Shown: positions 18,288-26,871 of the stretch, in pieces
Layout: every line of letters begins with the position of its first letter
Numbering within the stretch: the stretch's first letter is position 1
Assembly (NCBI RefSeq): GCF_013141915.1
Contig: NZ_SROX01000003.1
Coordinates: forward strand, 186,001 to 250,000
Length of the DNA stretch: 64,000 nucleotides
Direction of reading: 5' to 3'
Source: Cupriavidus necator
GTDB taxonomy: Bacteria > Pseudomonadota > Gammaproteobacteria > Burkholderiales > Burkholderiaceae
Position numbers and translations under genes: made by a program
Notes under the pieces: model-generated
Databases searched by the model: none
The model's input: the letters and a program-made list of their open reading frames with translations, nothing else
Told to the model about the DNA's origin: nothing

Positions 18288-19133
18288 ATGACCACTACCG
18301 ATCTAATCCCTGCCGAGCTGCCCGCTACGGTCAGCGAACTGCTTGATCAGCCACTGGCCGCTGTTGCGGTCGACGTTGCCGGCACCGCGGATCGGCCCGA
18401 TGACGTCGAGTCGGAGCTGCTTGAGATGGAGGCGTCTGCCGACGCCCTGCGGAAGGAAGGCATCATTTCAACGGCTGACCTGGAGAAGAAGAAGGCAGAG
18501 GTCGAGCGCACCCGCAAGCTGTTCCGCGAACTCTCGCCGGCAGACCGCCAAGCCATCGTTCGCCGGCGTCGCGAACTGGGTCGTCAAATTCTCGAGCGCG
18601 AGCTCGCTGGCGCGGCTGTCGTGGCCGTCGGACTGAAGTTGAATCACACCCGACTGCGGCCGCTGTTCGAGCAATGGTGGCCGTACATGAACCGCATGTC
18701 GCTCAACCTGCAGCGCTTCGGTCAGTCGACCTTCTCGCGCAGCGAATTATCGACCATCGAAACGTTCCTGGAGCGTGAGTTGGCAAAGCTCGAGGACTAT
18801 GTCGACGAGCAGCTGCGCGTCGCAACCGCCTACCGCCAGCAACGCGAGCAGGAGATGCGGGCCAAGGACGACATCGTTTTCGAACCGACGATTACGCGGC
18901 CGTCCGTCGAGCTGGAGGTCCAGGCCTACTCTCGCTTTGCCGTCCGAGCGCTTCAGGTCCTCATCAAGTTCGACCAAACCATGGACCAGTTCGATTTCAT
19001 GGTCTGGAACGGGATCCGCGACATGACGGACGTCAATGACGAGGTCACGAGGTTCCTGCGAAAGTTCCAGCCGCTCGGCCTCCGCTGCTATACGACACAC
19101 CTGAAGCTGATGACCACCGTTCGCGGCGTCTGA
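18288..19133 (+). CDS. Unknown coiled-coil protein of the transfer operon
   Basis: 281 residues, acidic N-terminus, then a heptad-like charged region (ADLEKKKAEVERTRKLFREL) and a helical C-terminal half (QFDFMVWNGIRDMTDVNDEV, FLRKFQPLGLR). A clear GGAGAAATT ribosome site precedes the ATG. It resembles in style the conserved ICE proteins of the TIGR03761/AcaB-like group, but I cannot confirm that. It is the last gene of the rightward transfer block. Confidence 0.5.
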   Translation: MTTTDLIPAELPATVSELLDQPLAAVAVDVAGTADRPDDVESELLEMEASADALRKEGIISTADLEKKKAEVERTRKLFRELSPADRQAIVRRRRELGRQILERELAGAAVVAVGLKLNHTRLRPLFEQWWPYMNRMSLNLQRFGQSTFSRSELSTIETFLERELAKLEDYVDEQLRVATAYRQQREQEMRAKDDIVFEPTITRPSVELEVQAYSRFAVRALQVLIKFDQTMDQFDFMVWNGIRDMTDVNDEVTRFLRKFQPLGLRCYTTHLKLMTTVRGV

Positions 19134-19162
19134 CTGTCCGCCTGCACGGTCCCGCTCAGTCA

Positions 19163-19366
19163 CACCAAGTCCCACCAAGCCCTAGTTTCTACCCTCCGTT
19201 TAGAAGTAAGAGGATTGGCACTCTGTGGGACGCAGTGCCACTTGGTGATGGCTAGTGGGACCACGTGAGACATGATCTCACTTTCGAACGTATCAACAGA
19301 CGTCGACATCTGCCCCGAGGTACCACTTCGGGGTACTTGCTGTTTTGAACCGGCACCAAGTGCCAC
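19163..19366. repeat. Three 13-bp sites CACCAAGTSSCAC
   Basis: CACCAAGTCCCAC at 19163-19175, its inverted form GTGCCACTTGGTG at 19235-19247 and CACCAAGTGCCAC at 19354-19366 lie upstream of the helicase gene. A further inverted repeat CCCCGA/TCGGGG at about 19314-19334 sits between the second and third. The layout suggests binding sites for a regulator or a DNA-processing protein; nothing identifies the ligand. Confidence 0.55.
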
Positions 19367-19388
19367 TTACTGCCACACTGCGATCGCC

Positions 19389-21116
19389 ATGTCGCTCGAA
19401 AAGGTATTGGAAGGACTGAACCCCGCCCAGCGCGAGGTGGTCGACCTGCGTCAGCACTGCGTCGCCGTGGCCGTGCCAGGCGCCGGAAAGACGGCGACGA
19501 TTGCGGCGAAGGCAGCCGTGCTGCTCGCCAACCCAGACGTGACGGTGGGCGCGGTAACGTTCAGCAAGGACGCTGCGGTCGAATTGCGTGACCGTATCCT
19601 GGCGCTAGCCGGGGCCGATGCCAAGAAGCGACTGCTCGCGGGCACCTTCCATTCGCTGGCCTATAAGCAACTCGGGAAGGGAACCGGCAAGCTCACCGAT
19701 ATCGTCCACGACGGCGTTCGATTCGCTATCGTCGGGCAGATCCTGCAGGAAGGGGGATTTGATGGGAAGGTCGAGGATGCGATCGCTGCGATTGAGCGCG
19801 CCAAGATGCAACTGGCCGACCCGCCTTCAGGAACTGTGGAGGCTCAATTGTATGAGGCCTATCAGAGCGCCCTGGCCCGGAACGGCAAGATCGACTTTCA
19901 GGACATGCTGCGGTTGGCTGTAGCTGGGATGCAAAGCGGAACCATTGCGCCCTACCGTATGACGTACCTGCTGGTCGATGAGTACCAGGATTGCGACAGC
20001 TTGCAATCACGCTGGACGGCGCTGCACGCGGAGGCCGGTTCGATAGTGACGGTGGTCGGGGACGATGATCAATCGATCTACGGATTTCGAAGTGCGCTCG
20101 GATTTCGGGGCATGGAGGTATTCATCAAAGAGTTCGACGCACGGTCCGTCATCCTCGGGAAGAACTACCGCTCACACACTGAGATCCTGGACATCGCGGA
20201 TCGTGTCATTCGAAACAACAAGGACCGTATCCTGAAGGAGCTGGTAGCCCATCGCGGGCCTGGCGGCGCTATCGAGTTCAAGCGATTTGAGGACGAGTAC
20301 AAGGAAGCCGTTTCAGCCGTTGAGGCGCTGACACCGGTTTTGCGGGCTGGCAAAACGGCGGCCGTGCTGGCGCGGACGAACCGCATTCTCGATCCATTGG
20401 AGGCCGTCTGCCGCTCGCACGGTATCAAGTACTACCGGGCAACCGGCCGCTCTATCCTCGATCGCCCGGAGGCAGCGTTGATGGGGGACCTGCTGGAACT
20501 GATTCAGAAGTCCAAGAGCTCTGGCATCGATGCCCTGCTAGGTTTCGCCGGAATCAGCTCGCATGAGCTGCAGCTGCTACACACGCAGACTACGGCGAAG
20601 CCGGAGGGATCGATTCCGCGAAAAAAGGACCTGGTGCAGGCCGGGATCGCAGAACCAACAGTCGACAAGTATCGCGATTTCCTGAAGAAGCTGGCGGAAT
20701 GGCAAGCGCTCTGTGAACGCGAGTTCCTTTCCCTCGTTCTCGATGGCGTGCGCGAATGGATGCTCAAGTTTGTGGCGGACGAGCCGGGCAAGCGCGCTAT
20801 CAATACCGCATATGACGTCCTGACGCGGCTGAACGGTCCATTCTCGGAACGCGTGCTGTTTCTGCGCCAAAAGAATAACGAGCCGGCCGACGACGCCTTG
20901 GTGCTGACGACCATGCATGCCTCCAAGGGGCGCGAATGGTCGGCTGTTGTTGTGATCCGGGCCGAGGAAACCATCGTTCCGGACGAAGCCAGTCCGGAGA
21001 GTGAGGAGCGGCGACTTTTCTACGTTGCCCTCACGCGCGCCCGCGACTGGCTGCAGATTTCTACGGCAAAGAAGAACCCCACGTCCCGGTTCGTTGTTGA
21101 AGCCGGGCTAACTTGA
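19389..21116 (+). CDS. UvrD/Rep-family superfamily 1 DNA helicase
   Basis: 575 residues from ATG 19389, where homology-like sequence begins (MSLEKVLEGLNPAQREVV, the SF1 Q-motif region). Walker A is VPGAGKTATIAAKA near residue 33, motif II LLVDEYQDCDSLQSRW near residue 197, motif III GDDDQSIYGFRSA near residue 222, and motif VI FYVALTRARDWLQ near the C-terminus. An upstream in-frame ATG at 19272 would run through the 13-bp repeats and is rejected. The length is short for UvrD/Rep (about 670-720), lacking much of the accessory subdomains. Plasmid-borne copies may assist replication or transfer; the exact role is not shown. Confidence 0.88.
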   Translation: MSLEKVLEGLNPAQREVVDLRQHCVAVAVPGAGKTATIAAKAAVLLANPDVTVGAVTFSKDAAVELRDRILALAGADAKKRLLAGTFHSLAYKQLGKGTGKLTDIVHDGVRFAIVGQILQEGGFDGKVEDAIAAIERAKMQLADPPSGTVEAQLYEAYQSALARNGKIDFQDMLRLAVAGMQSGTIAPYRMTYLLVDEYQDCDSLQSRWTALHAEAGSIVTVVGDDDQSIYGFRSALGFRGMEVFIKEFDARSVILGKNYRSHTEILDIADRVIRNNKDRILKELVAHRGPGGAIEFKRFEDEYKEAVSAVEALTPVLRAGKTAAVLARTNRILDPLEAVCRSHGIKYYRATGRSILDRPEAALMGDLLELIQKSKSSGIDALLGFAGISSHELQLLHTQTTAKPEGSIPRKKDLVQAGIAEPTVDKYRDFLKKLAEWQALCEREFLSLVLDGVREWMLKFVADEPGKRAINTAYDVLTRLNGPFSERVLFLRQKNNEPADDALVLTTMHASKGREWSAVVVIRAEETIVPDEASPESEERRLFYVALTRARDWLQISTAKKNPTSRFVVEAGLT

Positions 21117-21435
21117 TTTATTAAGCAACCGATCGTTCGTGGCGTCTGATGGTTGCGAGCTCCCTGCCATCGCGCGTGCCATAGCCGTCCGGCACTTCAT
21201 TTTTGTGCGTAGCGGTGGCACTCGGATTTCAAGGAGGGGTTGTTGAGCCCGTAGGCATCCTCATAAGCGAAAAAAGCCTGGAGTCCGCATGCTCCAGGCT
21301 TTTAATCGGCATTGACAAAAGGCGTAGCGGGCTTCAAAACCCTCTTGACTCGTCCAACAACAAGACAGTCTGAGTTTATGAAGCCCACCCTTCGTTGTCA
21401 ATGCTCCCCACAAGTTTGCGCATTGATCGAAGAAG
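21117..21435. other. Intergenic region with terminator
   Basis: About 320 bases between the helicase and the winged-helix gene. Apart from the terminator listed separately and an imperfect inverted repeat at its left end (GCAACC ... GGTTGC, 21125-21155) I see no gene or promoter that I can support. Confidence 0.5.
21270..21303. terminator. Strong rho-independent terminator, bidirectional
   Basis: GCCTGGAG (21276-21283), an eight-base loop TCCGCATG and CTCCAGGC (21292-21299), flanked by an A6 run on the left and a T4 run on the right, so it could terminate transcripts in both directions. It would close the helicase transcript before the winged-helix gene. Confidence 0.85.
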
Positions 21436-22632
21436 ATGAGATATCGCTTCGACGGGCTTCCTATTGCCCGAAGAACAACAACGTGTGGCGGTGCGCCGCA
21501 CTCTCCGGCCCCTGTCGAAAGCCACGGTTCGCAAGCCAAGCCAGCCAGGTGCGATGCCGGCCGGCTGCCGGAGCGGATTCTCAGAGCGATCGCGTTGGTC
21601 TACGAGTCCGATGGGCTCCGCGCTTTGCACATCACCAATCGCCAAGTCTTGGCAACGCTCATCCGCTTCGCCCTGAACCAGAAGGATCCCACCTCGCTCG
21701 CCTTCATAAAGAAGGCAACGATTGCGCAGCACCTCGCGATTAGCGAGGCCACTGTCTATCGGGCGCTTGGCGCACTTGAAGACGCCGGGCTTATTGAGCG
21801 TGAAAGGCAGCAACGCACGAGGACGCAACTCGAGGTTGTCGGGCGCATCGGGTTCACCGCAAAGTTGCTACAGTGCATCGGGATCGCTAGCCGGGAGCTT
21901 GGGCACCCAGAACCTCGAACGGGCTCCGATGAGTCGCGGTCCAGCTCCGCATGTCTCGCACCGGTGAGTGGCGTAAACAACCCCAACCAGTCTTCTACGA
22001 AGAAACATTCGGGGCCGAGAGAGTTTGTGCAAATTGATGATCGGGCCGTGCCCATTGATCTAGCGCCTCTCGTGCGTGACCAAGAGCTGACGACGTCCGC
22101 CCTCTTCCTTTTGATGCGGCTCGCGAGGGAGGCCGGCCACCGACTGTCGGACGTTGTTTCGGCAGCGGGTCACTTTCTTGGTCCACTCCGGGGACGAGAG
22201 CTGTTCGCCTACCTCAAGTCTCTCCTCGGAAGGCCCATAGACTATAGGCATGTCGTCCAAACTCGGAAGGCCCAAGAAGACGAGAGGCGCGCAACCGCCG
22301 CGCAGGCGGCACAAGACCGGCTGGAGGTTGCCCAACTCATTGAGCGATACCGTGGGCGACGGGTGTCTGCACCCGACGGTCGGATCTATGAGGTCGACTC
22401 GGCGTCGATTGTGATCACCGAGGCCAACGGTCGCCGTAATTCATTAGGGCATGAGCAAGCGCGTGCCTGGCTGATCGAGATGGACAGAGCTGCGACTGGG
22501 CTCTCGCGTGCCCTAGCCCAGCCGTCGTCAGCGAAACGGTCATCGTCGGCCATGGCACAGGCCGCTATTGAGCAAGTTCGCGGCATCCTCGGTGGCAGAC
22601 CTCCTTCCAACATGTTCAGTCGGCCTGCTTAA
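21436..22632 (+). CDS. Winged-helix DNA-binding protein, possible replication accessory
   Basis: 398 residues. Residues about 85-130 form a clear winged helix-turn-helix (FIKKATIAQHLAISEATVYR, then ALGALEDAGLIERER), resembling helix-turn-helix domains of plasmid replication and primosome-type proteins. The C-terminal half has a helical region with a Gln/Ala/Glu-rich stretch (RRATAAQAAQDRLEVAQLIE). The N-terminal 45 residues look poorly conserved in character, so the real start may lie further in. The family is not recognised. The neighbourhood (helicase, tRNA, rep) suggests a plasmid maintenance role. Confidence 0.55.
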   Translation: MRYRFDGLPIARRTTTCGGAPHSPAPVESHGSQAKPARCDAGRLPERILRAIALVYESDGLRALHITNRQVLATLIRFALNQKDPTSLAFIKKATIAQHLAISEATVYRALGALEDAGLIERERQQRTRTQLEVVGRIGFTAKLLQCIGIASRELGHPEPRTGSDESRSSSACLAPVSGVNNPNQSSTKKHSGPREFVQIDDRAVPIDLAPLVRDQELTTSALFLLMRLAREAGHRLSDVVSAAGHFLGPLRGRELFAYLKSLLGRPIDYRHVVQTRKAQEDERRATAAQAAQDRLEVAQLIERYRGRRVSAPDGRIYEVDSASIVITEANGRRNSLGHEQARAWLIEMDRAATGLSRALAQPSSAKRSSSAMAQAAIEQVRGILGGRPPSNMFSRPA

Positions 22633-22655
22633 TGAGGGCATCGGCGTTGCGCATT

Positions 22656-22743
22656 TGGTGGGCCGGGTGGGATTTGAACCCACGGTGTCCTCTCGGAGGC
22701 GGATTATGAGTCCGCTGCCTGCAACCAGCACGGCGTCCGGCCC
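22656..22743 (-). tRNA. Unusual class II-type tRNA, anticodon CAU, CCA encoded
   Basis: The minus strand folds into a full cloverleaf of 88 nt: a perfect 7-bp acceptor GGGCCGG/CCGGCCC, discriminator A, encoded CCA; D-stem GCC/GGC with a GG in the loop; anticodon stem GCGGA/TCCGC with loop CTCATAA (anticodon CAT, plus-strand 22706-22708); a 15-nt variable region CTCCGAGAGGACACC; and T-arm GTGGG/TTCAAAT/CCCAC. The long variable region is that of Leu/Ser/Tyr tRNAs, whereas CAU normally belongs to Met or Ile2 tRNAs, which have short variable loops. Position 8 reads A and position 14 reads T, swapping the usual U8-A14 pair. The amino-acid identity is therefore unclear. It lies between the winged-helix gene and rep. 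Confidence 0.8.
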
Positions 22744-22916
22744 TGAGTATTGCGCACCTGCACTTCCAGGTGCGGCGATTGTATGCGTGCAGCCGAGGTT
22801 GGTGGGGGCCGGCCCGCAATAGAGCGGACGCCGCCGTGGCCTAATTTGTCACGCGATACCGCTTGATGCCGGTGAGCGCGGTCCACGCTGCGCGGCGTTA
22901 GGCCGGCTTTCCGTCA

Positions 22917-24434
22917 CTAAAGAACGTTGTCCTGACTATTCGCACGGCTGCGGGCAGCCTTCCTCAGCTCACCGGCCACAAATGAACAGAATGAAGTGGC
23001 AATATTTGGTCGCTCCATAATGTTCTTTGCGTTTATGTCCGCAGGTTTGAGACCTTGACGCTCGATCGTTCGCGTCCCAATCGTCTTCGTCGTGACGAAC
23101 TTACGGACTAGGTCTTCACGGGTCGTCATCTCGGCGCTCTCAAAATAGTCTCGAGCCGCGCGGACTTCCTCCAGCCTGCGACGCTCTGCGGCGGCGTCTG
23201 CCGCTGCAACGCTCGCCGCGACCGCGGTCTGCGCAGCAGACTTCGATTCGACTTCCTCCTTAGCCTTGTCTGCGAGCTTGGCTTGAACTCTCTCAACTTC
23301 CTTGTCTGCTTCGGAAACGCGATAGTCGTTTGCGATTGCATCCAACAAATAGCCTGATGCTCGCTTGACCTTGTCACCGGAACGGATACGCCATCGAACG
23401 TATTCGATAGCCTGCTGAATCCTCTCATCCGTCCAGACGCTGCGGTTATCCGCGATTCGCTCGAACTGAGAGTCAGTCAGTGCAAACTCCTTCTCCAATG
23501 CCTGGAAGAGCGCCACCGAATTAAGCATGGCCGCTTTGGACGCCAGGGCGGCATCCTTTCGCTTCATCTGGAAACGAATCTGGTCTTTCTTCCTAGACCG
23601 GGGTGTCCCCGCACGGGTCTCATAGGACAGTTCAATGTCGGAAAGCTCGTTGATTTGGCTTACTGCTTTGTCAAGGTAGTCACGCTTGAAGTACTTGAAC
23701 TCCGCGTTATTGGCCCATGACTTGCCCGGTAGATTCCGCACAACATCGAGGGGCAACCAGTCCGTCCGCTCGTCCGATACGTTGGGCAGGATGTGGTCAT
23801 AGATGGCGCGAGCGTAGATGAGCGTGAACTTCGACGTGACCAGAAGGCTCGTCCAATACGAATTCTCCGGGTCTTTGATGAGCCGTTGAAGCTCTACAGG
23901 GACACGGAATCGAATCCGTCCGTCCCTCACACTGACCCGACCGATCAATTCGAGCCAGTCGCCCTCTTCGTCTGAGACCCGCACGGTATCGACATCAGGA
24001 TTGCGGGCATCGCTGTCAGTCTCGTCGCCGTCATGTGCCGCACCGGGGCTTTCAAGGAGACGGCCGCTCGCGTCCACCGACACAACGGGTGCGCTGGTCA
24101 CTTCGAGCATCGACGACTTCACGCTGCGAATAACGCTCGAAAAGTGTTTCCTGTTCTTGCTGTCATAGCGCATCAGCCATTTGAAAAAGCTTAGCGAGAC
24201 TTCGTAGCCTTCCTTGACCTCGGGTTCCTGCGCCACGATAAAGTACGCAGCGTCGACAAACCGGCGAGCGGACATCCCCAGTCCGACAATGCGAGCGAAG
24301 ACCTTGTTTTTGTGGTAGCCAATATCCTTGTCGGTGGCGACCTCATGTATGGCTGTCTGTGCGGGCGCCATCTCGACGAATAAGTCGAGCGCGTACTGTA
24401 GTGGTGTCACCCGCTTTGCTACGCTGCTTGCCAT
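22917..24434 (-). CDS. rep: Rep_3-superfamily plasmid replication initiator
   Basis: 505 residues. Two consecutive winged-helix regions typical of RepB/RepE initiators are visible: residues about 20-115 (FARIVGLGMSARRFVDAAYF, FFKWLMRYDSKNRKHFSSVI) and about 160-290 (RIRFRVPVELQRLIKDPE, SKFTLIYARAIYDHI, LDKAVSQINELSDIELSYE). The long C-terminal extension is helical and Ala/Glu/Lys-rich (KLADKAKEEVESKSAAQTA). It starts next to a 1.2-kb iteron region, the expected arrangement for an iteron-controlled origin. The protein is longer than typical RepE/RepA (250-350), the extra length being the C-terminal extension. Confidence 0.88.
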   Translation of the reverse strand: MASSVAKRVTPLQYALDLFVEMAPAQTAIHEVATDKDIGYHKNKVFARIVGLGMSARRFVDAAYFIVAQEPEVKEGYEVSLSFFKWLMRYDSKNRKHFSSVIRSVKSSMLEVTSAPVVSVDASGRLLESPGAAHDGDETDSDARNPDVDTVRVSDEEGDWLELIGRVSVRDGRIRFRVPVELQRLIKDPENSYWTSLLVTSKFTLIYARAIYDHILPNVSDERTDWLPLDVVRNLPGKSWANNAEFKYFKRDYLDKAVSQINELSDIELSYETRAGTPRSRKKDQIRFQMKRKDAALASKAAMLNSVALFQALEKEFALTDSQFERIADNRSVWTDERIQQAIEYVRWRIRSGDKVKRASGYLLDAIANDYRVSEADKEVERVQAKLADKAKEEVESKSAAQTAVAASVAAADAAAERRRLEEVRAARDYFESAEMTTREDLVRKFVTTKTIGTRTIERQGLKPADINAKNIMERPNIATSFCSFVAGELRKAARSRANSQDNVL

Positions 24435-24965
24435 GCCGGGATTCCTGAGAGGGCAGCTTGTTTACGTTATGAATTGCACGAGACTTTAGTCAGGTGATGG
24501 TGAGATGTCAATGTGGACTCATCTCACCTGGAATAGGTGCCTCGTGTCGGCCGAGGTACATGATCTCTCACCTTGGTACACAATCTCTCACCTCACGATC
24601 GTCGGCTGGTTGAAATTGCTTTTATAAAACAAGCGTATACGAGAGATGTCCACAGGAGTGAATCAAAATCTCTCACCTGAACTACCTATCTGGTCTCTTT
24701 TCTCACCTTCGGCTCCGCGATCTCTCCCTTTAGACGTATACAACTACCACCTGAGGGAACAAAGTTTCTCACCTTGCGGTAGGCGTATCCCTCACTTTTG
24801 GCTGATAAGTTTTTGATTTTTATGAGGATCACCCTGCTCTGTTTGTAGGTTTGTTGGTTTTTCTTTGTTTACAACACAAACAAACAAACAAACAGACGCC
24901 AGTCAAAATTCGGTCGCCATGGGTGGGAGCTGCAGGTGACTGAGTCCCACGCGAGATCCATTGAA

Positions 24966-25406
24966 GGTGAGAGATTTTGTGCCGCAGCTGTTCGGGCGCT
25001 GAAGTCAAGGTGTTATCCGAAGGTGAGAGATTTTGTAACCTGCGATCGCACTTGAGTTTTTGAACAGCGATGAAGCCTTCAAAAGGTGAGAGATTTTGTA
25101 CCTAGGCTCGTTTTGAGAGTTCGCTGGTGGTCTGCTTGTGGCCACCTCAGCGCGCGTAGGCTTCTTGATTGGCTTGGCAGAGCACAAAATCTCTCACTTT
25201 TACAGCCCCCTGGTTCTAGGAAGTGGCTTCTAACTCTGCGGACCAGTCGATCGGGTGAGAGATTTTGTTCGGAGTTCTGTTGATGCTGTGCGTAGGCGTC
25301 GCGTGGCTTACAAAAACTCTCACCTTAGGTTTCATCTTGAGCTTTGAAGTGTGGATCGAACAGCACATCGCTGGCGATGGATGCGGGATTGGGTGAGAGA
25401 TTTTGT
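24966..25406. repeat. Iterons GGTGAGAGATTTTGT
   Basis: Direct copies at 24966-24980, 25022-25036, 25085-25099, 25254-25268 and 25392-25406 are identical over 15 bp. Inverted copies with one mismatch lie at 25184-25198 and 25310-25324. Left of the AT-rich segment, inverted variants occur (ATCTCTCACC at 24563-24572, 24583-24592 and 24668-24677; TTCTCACC at 24700-24707 and 24767-24774). Mixed orientation and uneven spacing are unusual for a simple iteron array. Confidence 0.9.
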
Positions 25407-25430
25407 ACCAAAGAACACGGCTAAGGTGAG

Positions 25431-25455
25431 AGGTGAGAGGACTTGGCTCTCACCT
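25431..25455. promoter_or_regulatory. Inverted iteron pair upstream of parA
   Basis: AGGTGAGAG (25431-25439) and CTCTCACCT (25447-25455) form a perfect 9-bp inverted repeat with a seven-base spacer, followed by TTTAT. It uses the iteron core, so it is a candidate Rep operator or handcuffing site; it could also act as a weak terminator. Confidence 0.5.
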
Positions 25456-25665
25456 TTTATGGCTCCTTGGCGACTTCCAAAAGTTCTTTGAGTCGTTTGC
25501 GCCACCTCTTCCCATATCTTCCGAAAACGTTGTAAATCAAAGGCTTGTAGCTTAGTTTCGTAAACTTTAGTGATTTCGCTGTGTCGCGGATTACACAAAA
25601 TATGCGGACGCGTTTGCTCAATTGCTGTATTCTGCGCTTGTCCAAATTTCGGAAAAAGAGCTGCG

Positions 25666-26871
25666 ATGGCGAATATCAGTCAACCGATGCCCATAGACCC
25701 GACGGTCACCCTAGCTGAGATTAGCGATTTTGCAGATGTGGTGACCGACTACGCAGTCGAGTTACGTGACCAGATTCTTGCGCCGCGGCCACGTAAGACG
25801 GCACCGATGTTTAGTACTTCAGAAATTGCAGAGCTGTGTGGTTTGAGCCGTCAGCAGGTCTTGCACATGGCGAAGAATAGCGACGGTGTGCTGCCTGAAG
25901 GGCAGACCGTTGGTCGCGGCCGAACGTTTACTTTGGCTGAGGCAAGAAATTGGGTCCAACAAGTATCGGACATCTACCAGACCCCGCTGGTTGCTGGACC
26001 TAGCGATTTCGAAGGCAAGATTATTATCACTTCGCAATTGAAGGGTGGGTCCGCAAAAACGACTACGACTATGTGCTTAGCGCAAGGCCTTAGCTTGCGT
26101 GGCCGTAAGGTGCTGGTCGTCGATTTGGACCCCCAGGCGTCCCTTTCTGAGTTGTGCGGCTTGTACGCGGAGAAGGAGGTATTCGCCGATGACTCAATTC
26201 TGCCTTTCATTTACAACCAGGATGTCGAAGGTGGCTTGGAAGCGAAGTTGCAATCGACATACTGGGATGGCCTGGACGTTATTCCGGCTCACACGGAACT
26301 AGTGGGTGCGGAGTACCACCTCCCTGCTATGCAGATGAAGGTGCCAGGATTCAAATTCTGGCAGGTACTCCGTGATGGTCTCCAGCCACTGCGAAAGAAG
26401 TATGACTACATTATTCTGGATACTTCGCCGTCGCTGTCCTACCTCAACTTGAACGCATTGATGGCGGCCGATGCCATGGTCATGCCCATGGTGCCGGAAA
26501 ACCTGGACTTCTTTAGCTCCTTGTCGTTCTGGCGACTCTTTTCGGATGTCGCAAAGTCATTCATGAGATTCGAAGCCGATAAGAAGTACGACTTCGTGTC
26601 AGTGCTCTTGACGCGAGTTAACTATGGGCCCACATCGGCAGCTCCTGTGGTGCGAACTTGGGCTCAAGGTGCATATCGGCATTGGCTCGCCCCTTTTGAA
26701 GTGCCTGCCAGCTCAGTGATGAGCTCCGGCGCACTGGCATTTACCACGGTGTTTGACATCAGCAGCTCACACAGCCAAGCCAAGTCGCTTCAGCGTGTTC
26801 GGCAGCCGCTGGTGGATTACTGCCGTTGGGTTGACGACATGTTTGTGAAACAGTGGAGGCCTGCACAATGA
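25666..26871 (+). CDS. parA: ParA partition ATPase, type Ia
   Basis: 401 residues from ATG 25666 (ribosome site GGAAAAAGAG). An N-terminal helix-turn-helix (FSTSEIAELCGLSRQQVLHM, about residues 47-66) marks the long P1/F-like type Ia class that represses its own promoter. The deviant Walker A KGGSAKTTTT lies at about residues 126-135, followed by VVDLDPQASLSEL and the IILDTSPSLSYLNL switch. ParA moves plasmid copies apart with ParB bound at parS. It is translationally coupled to parB by an ATGA overlap. Confidence 0.95.
   Translation: MANISQPMPIDPTVTLAEISDFADVVTDYAVELRDQILAPRPRKTAPMFSTSEIAELCGLSRQQVLHMAKNSDGVLPEGQTVGRGRTFTLAEARNWVQQVSDIYQTPLVAGPSDFEGKIIITSQLKGGSAKTTTTMCLAQGLSLRGRKVLVVDLDPQASLSELCGLYAEKEVFADDSILPFIYNQDVEGGLEAKLQSTYWDGLDVIPAHTELVGAEYHLPAMQMKVPGFKFWQVLRDGLQPLRKKYDYIILDTSPSLSYLNLNALMAADAMVMPMVPENLDFFSSLSFWRLFSDVAKSFMRFEADKKYDFVSVLLTRVNYGPTSAAPVVRTWAQGAYRHWLAPFEVPASSVMSSGALAFTTVFDISSSHSQAKSLQRVRQPLVDYCRWVDDMFVKQWRPAQ

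Larger units (their letters stand above)
24435..25665. other. Iteron-containing plasmid replication origin
   Basis: A gene-free 1.2-kb region between rep and parA. It contains at least seven copies of a 15-bp iteron on its right side, more CTCTCACC half-sites on its left side, and an AT-rich centre (about 24796-24900) with a GTTT/CAAA-rich segment including a run of tandem CAAA at 24877-24893. CGTATAC-type words recur near 24634, 24735 and 24783. Candidate DnaA-box-like words (ATGTCCACA near 24646, TTATCCGAA near 25014) are weak. Together with the adjacent initiator this supports oriV here. Confidence 0.8.

Noticed and set aside
24877..24895. Tandem CAAA words considered as a CRISPR or variable repeat
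   Set aside because: Simple four-base repeat in the AT-rich origin core; there are no spacers or cas genes anywhere in the window.
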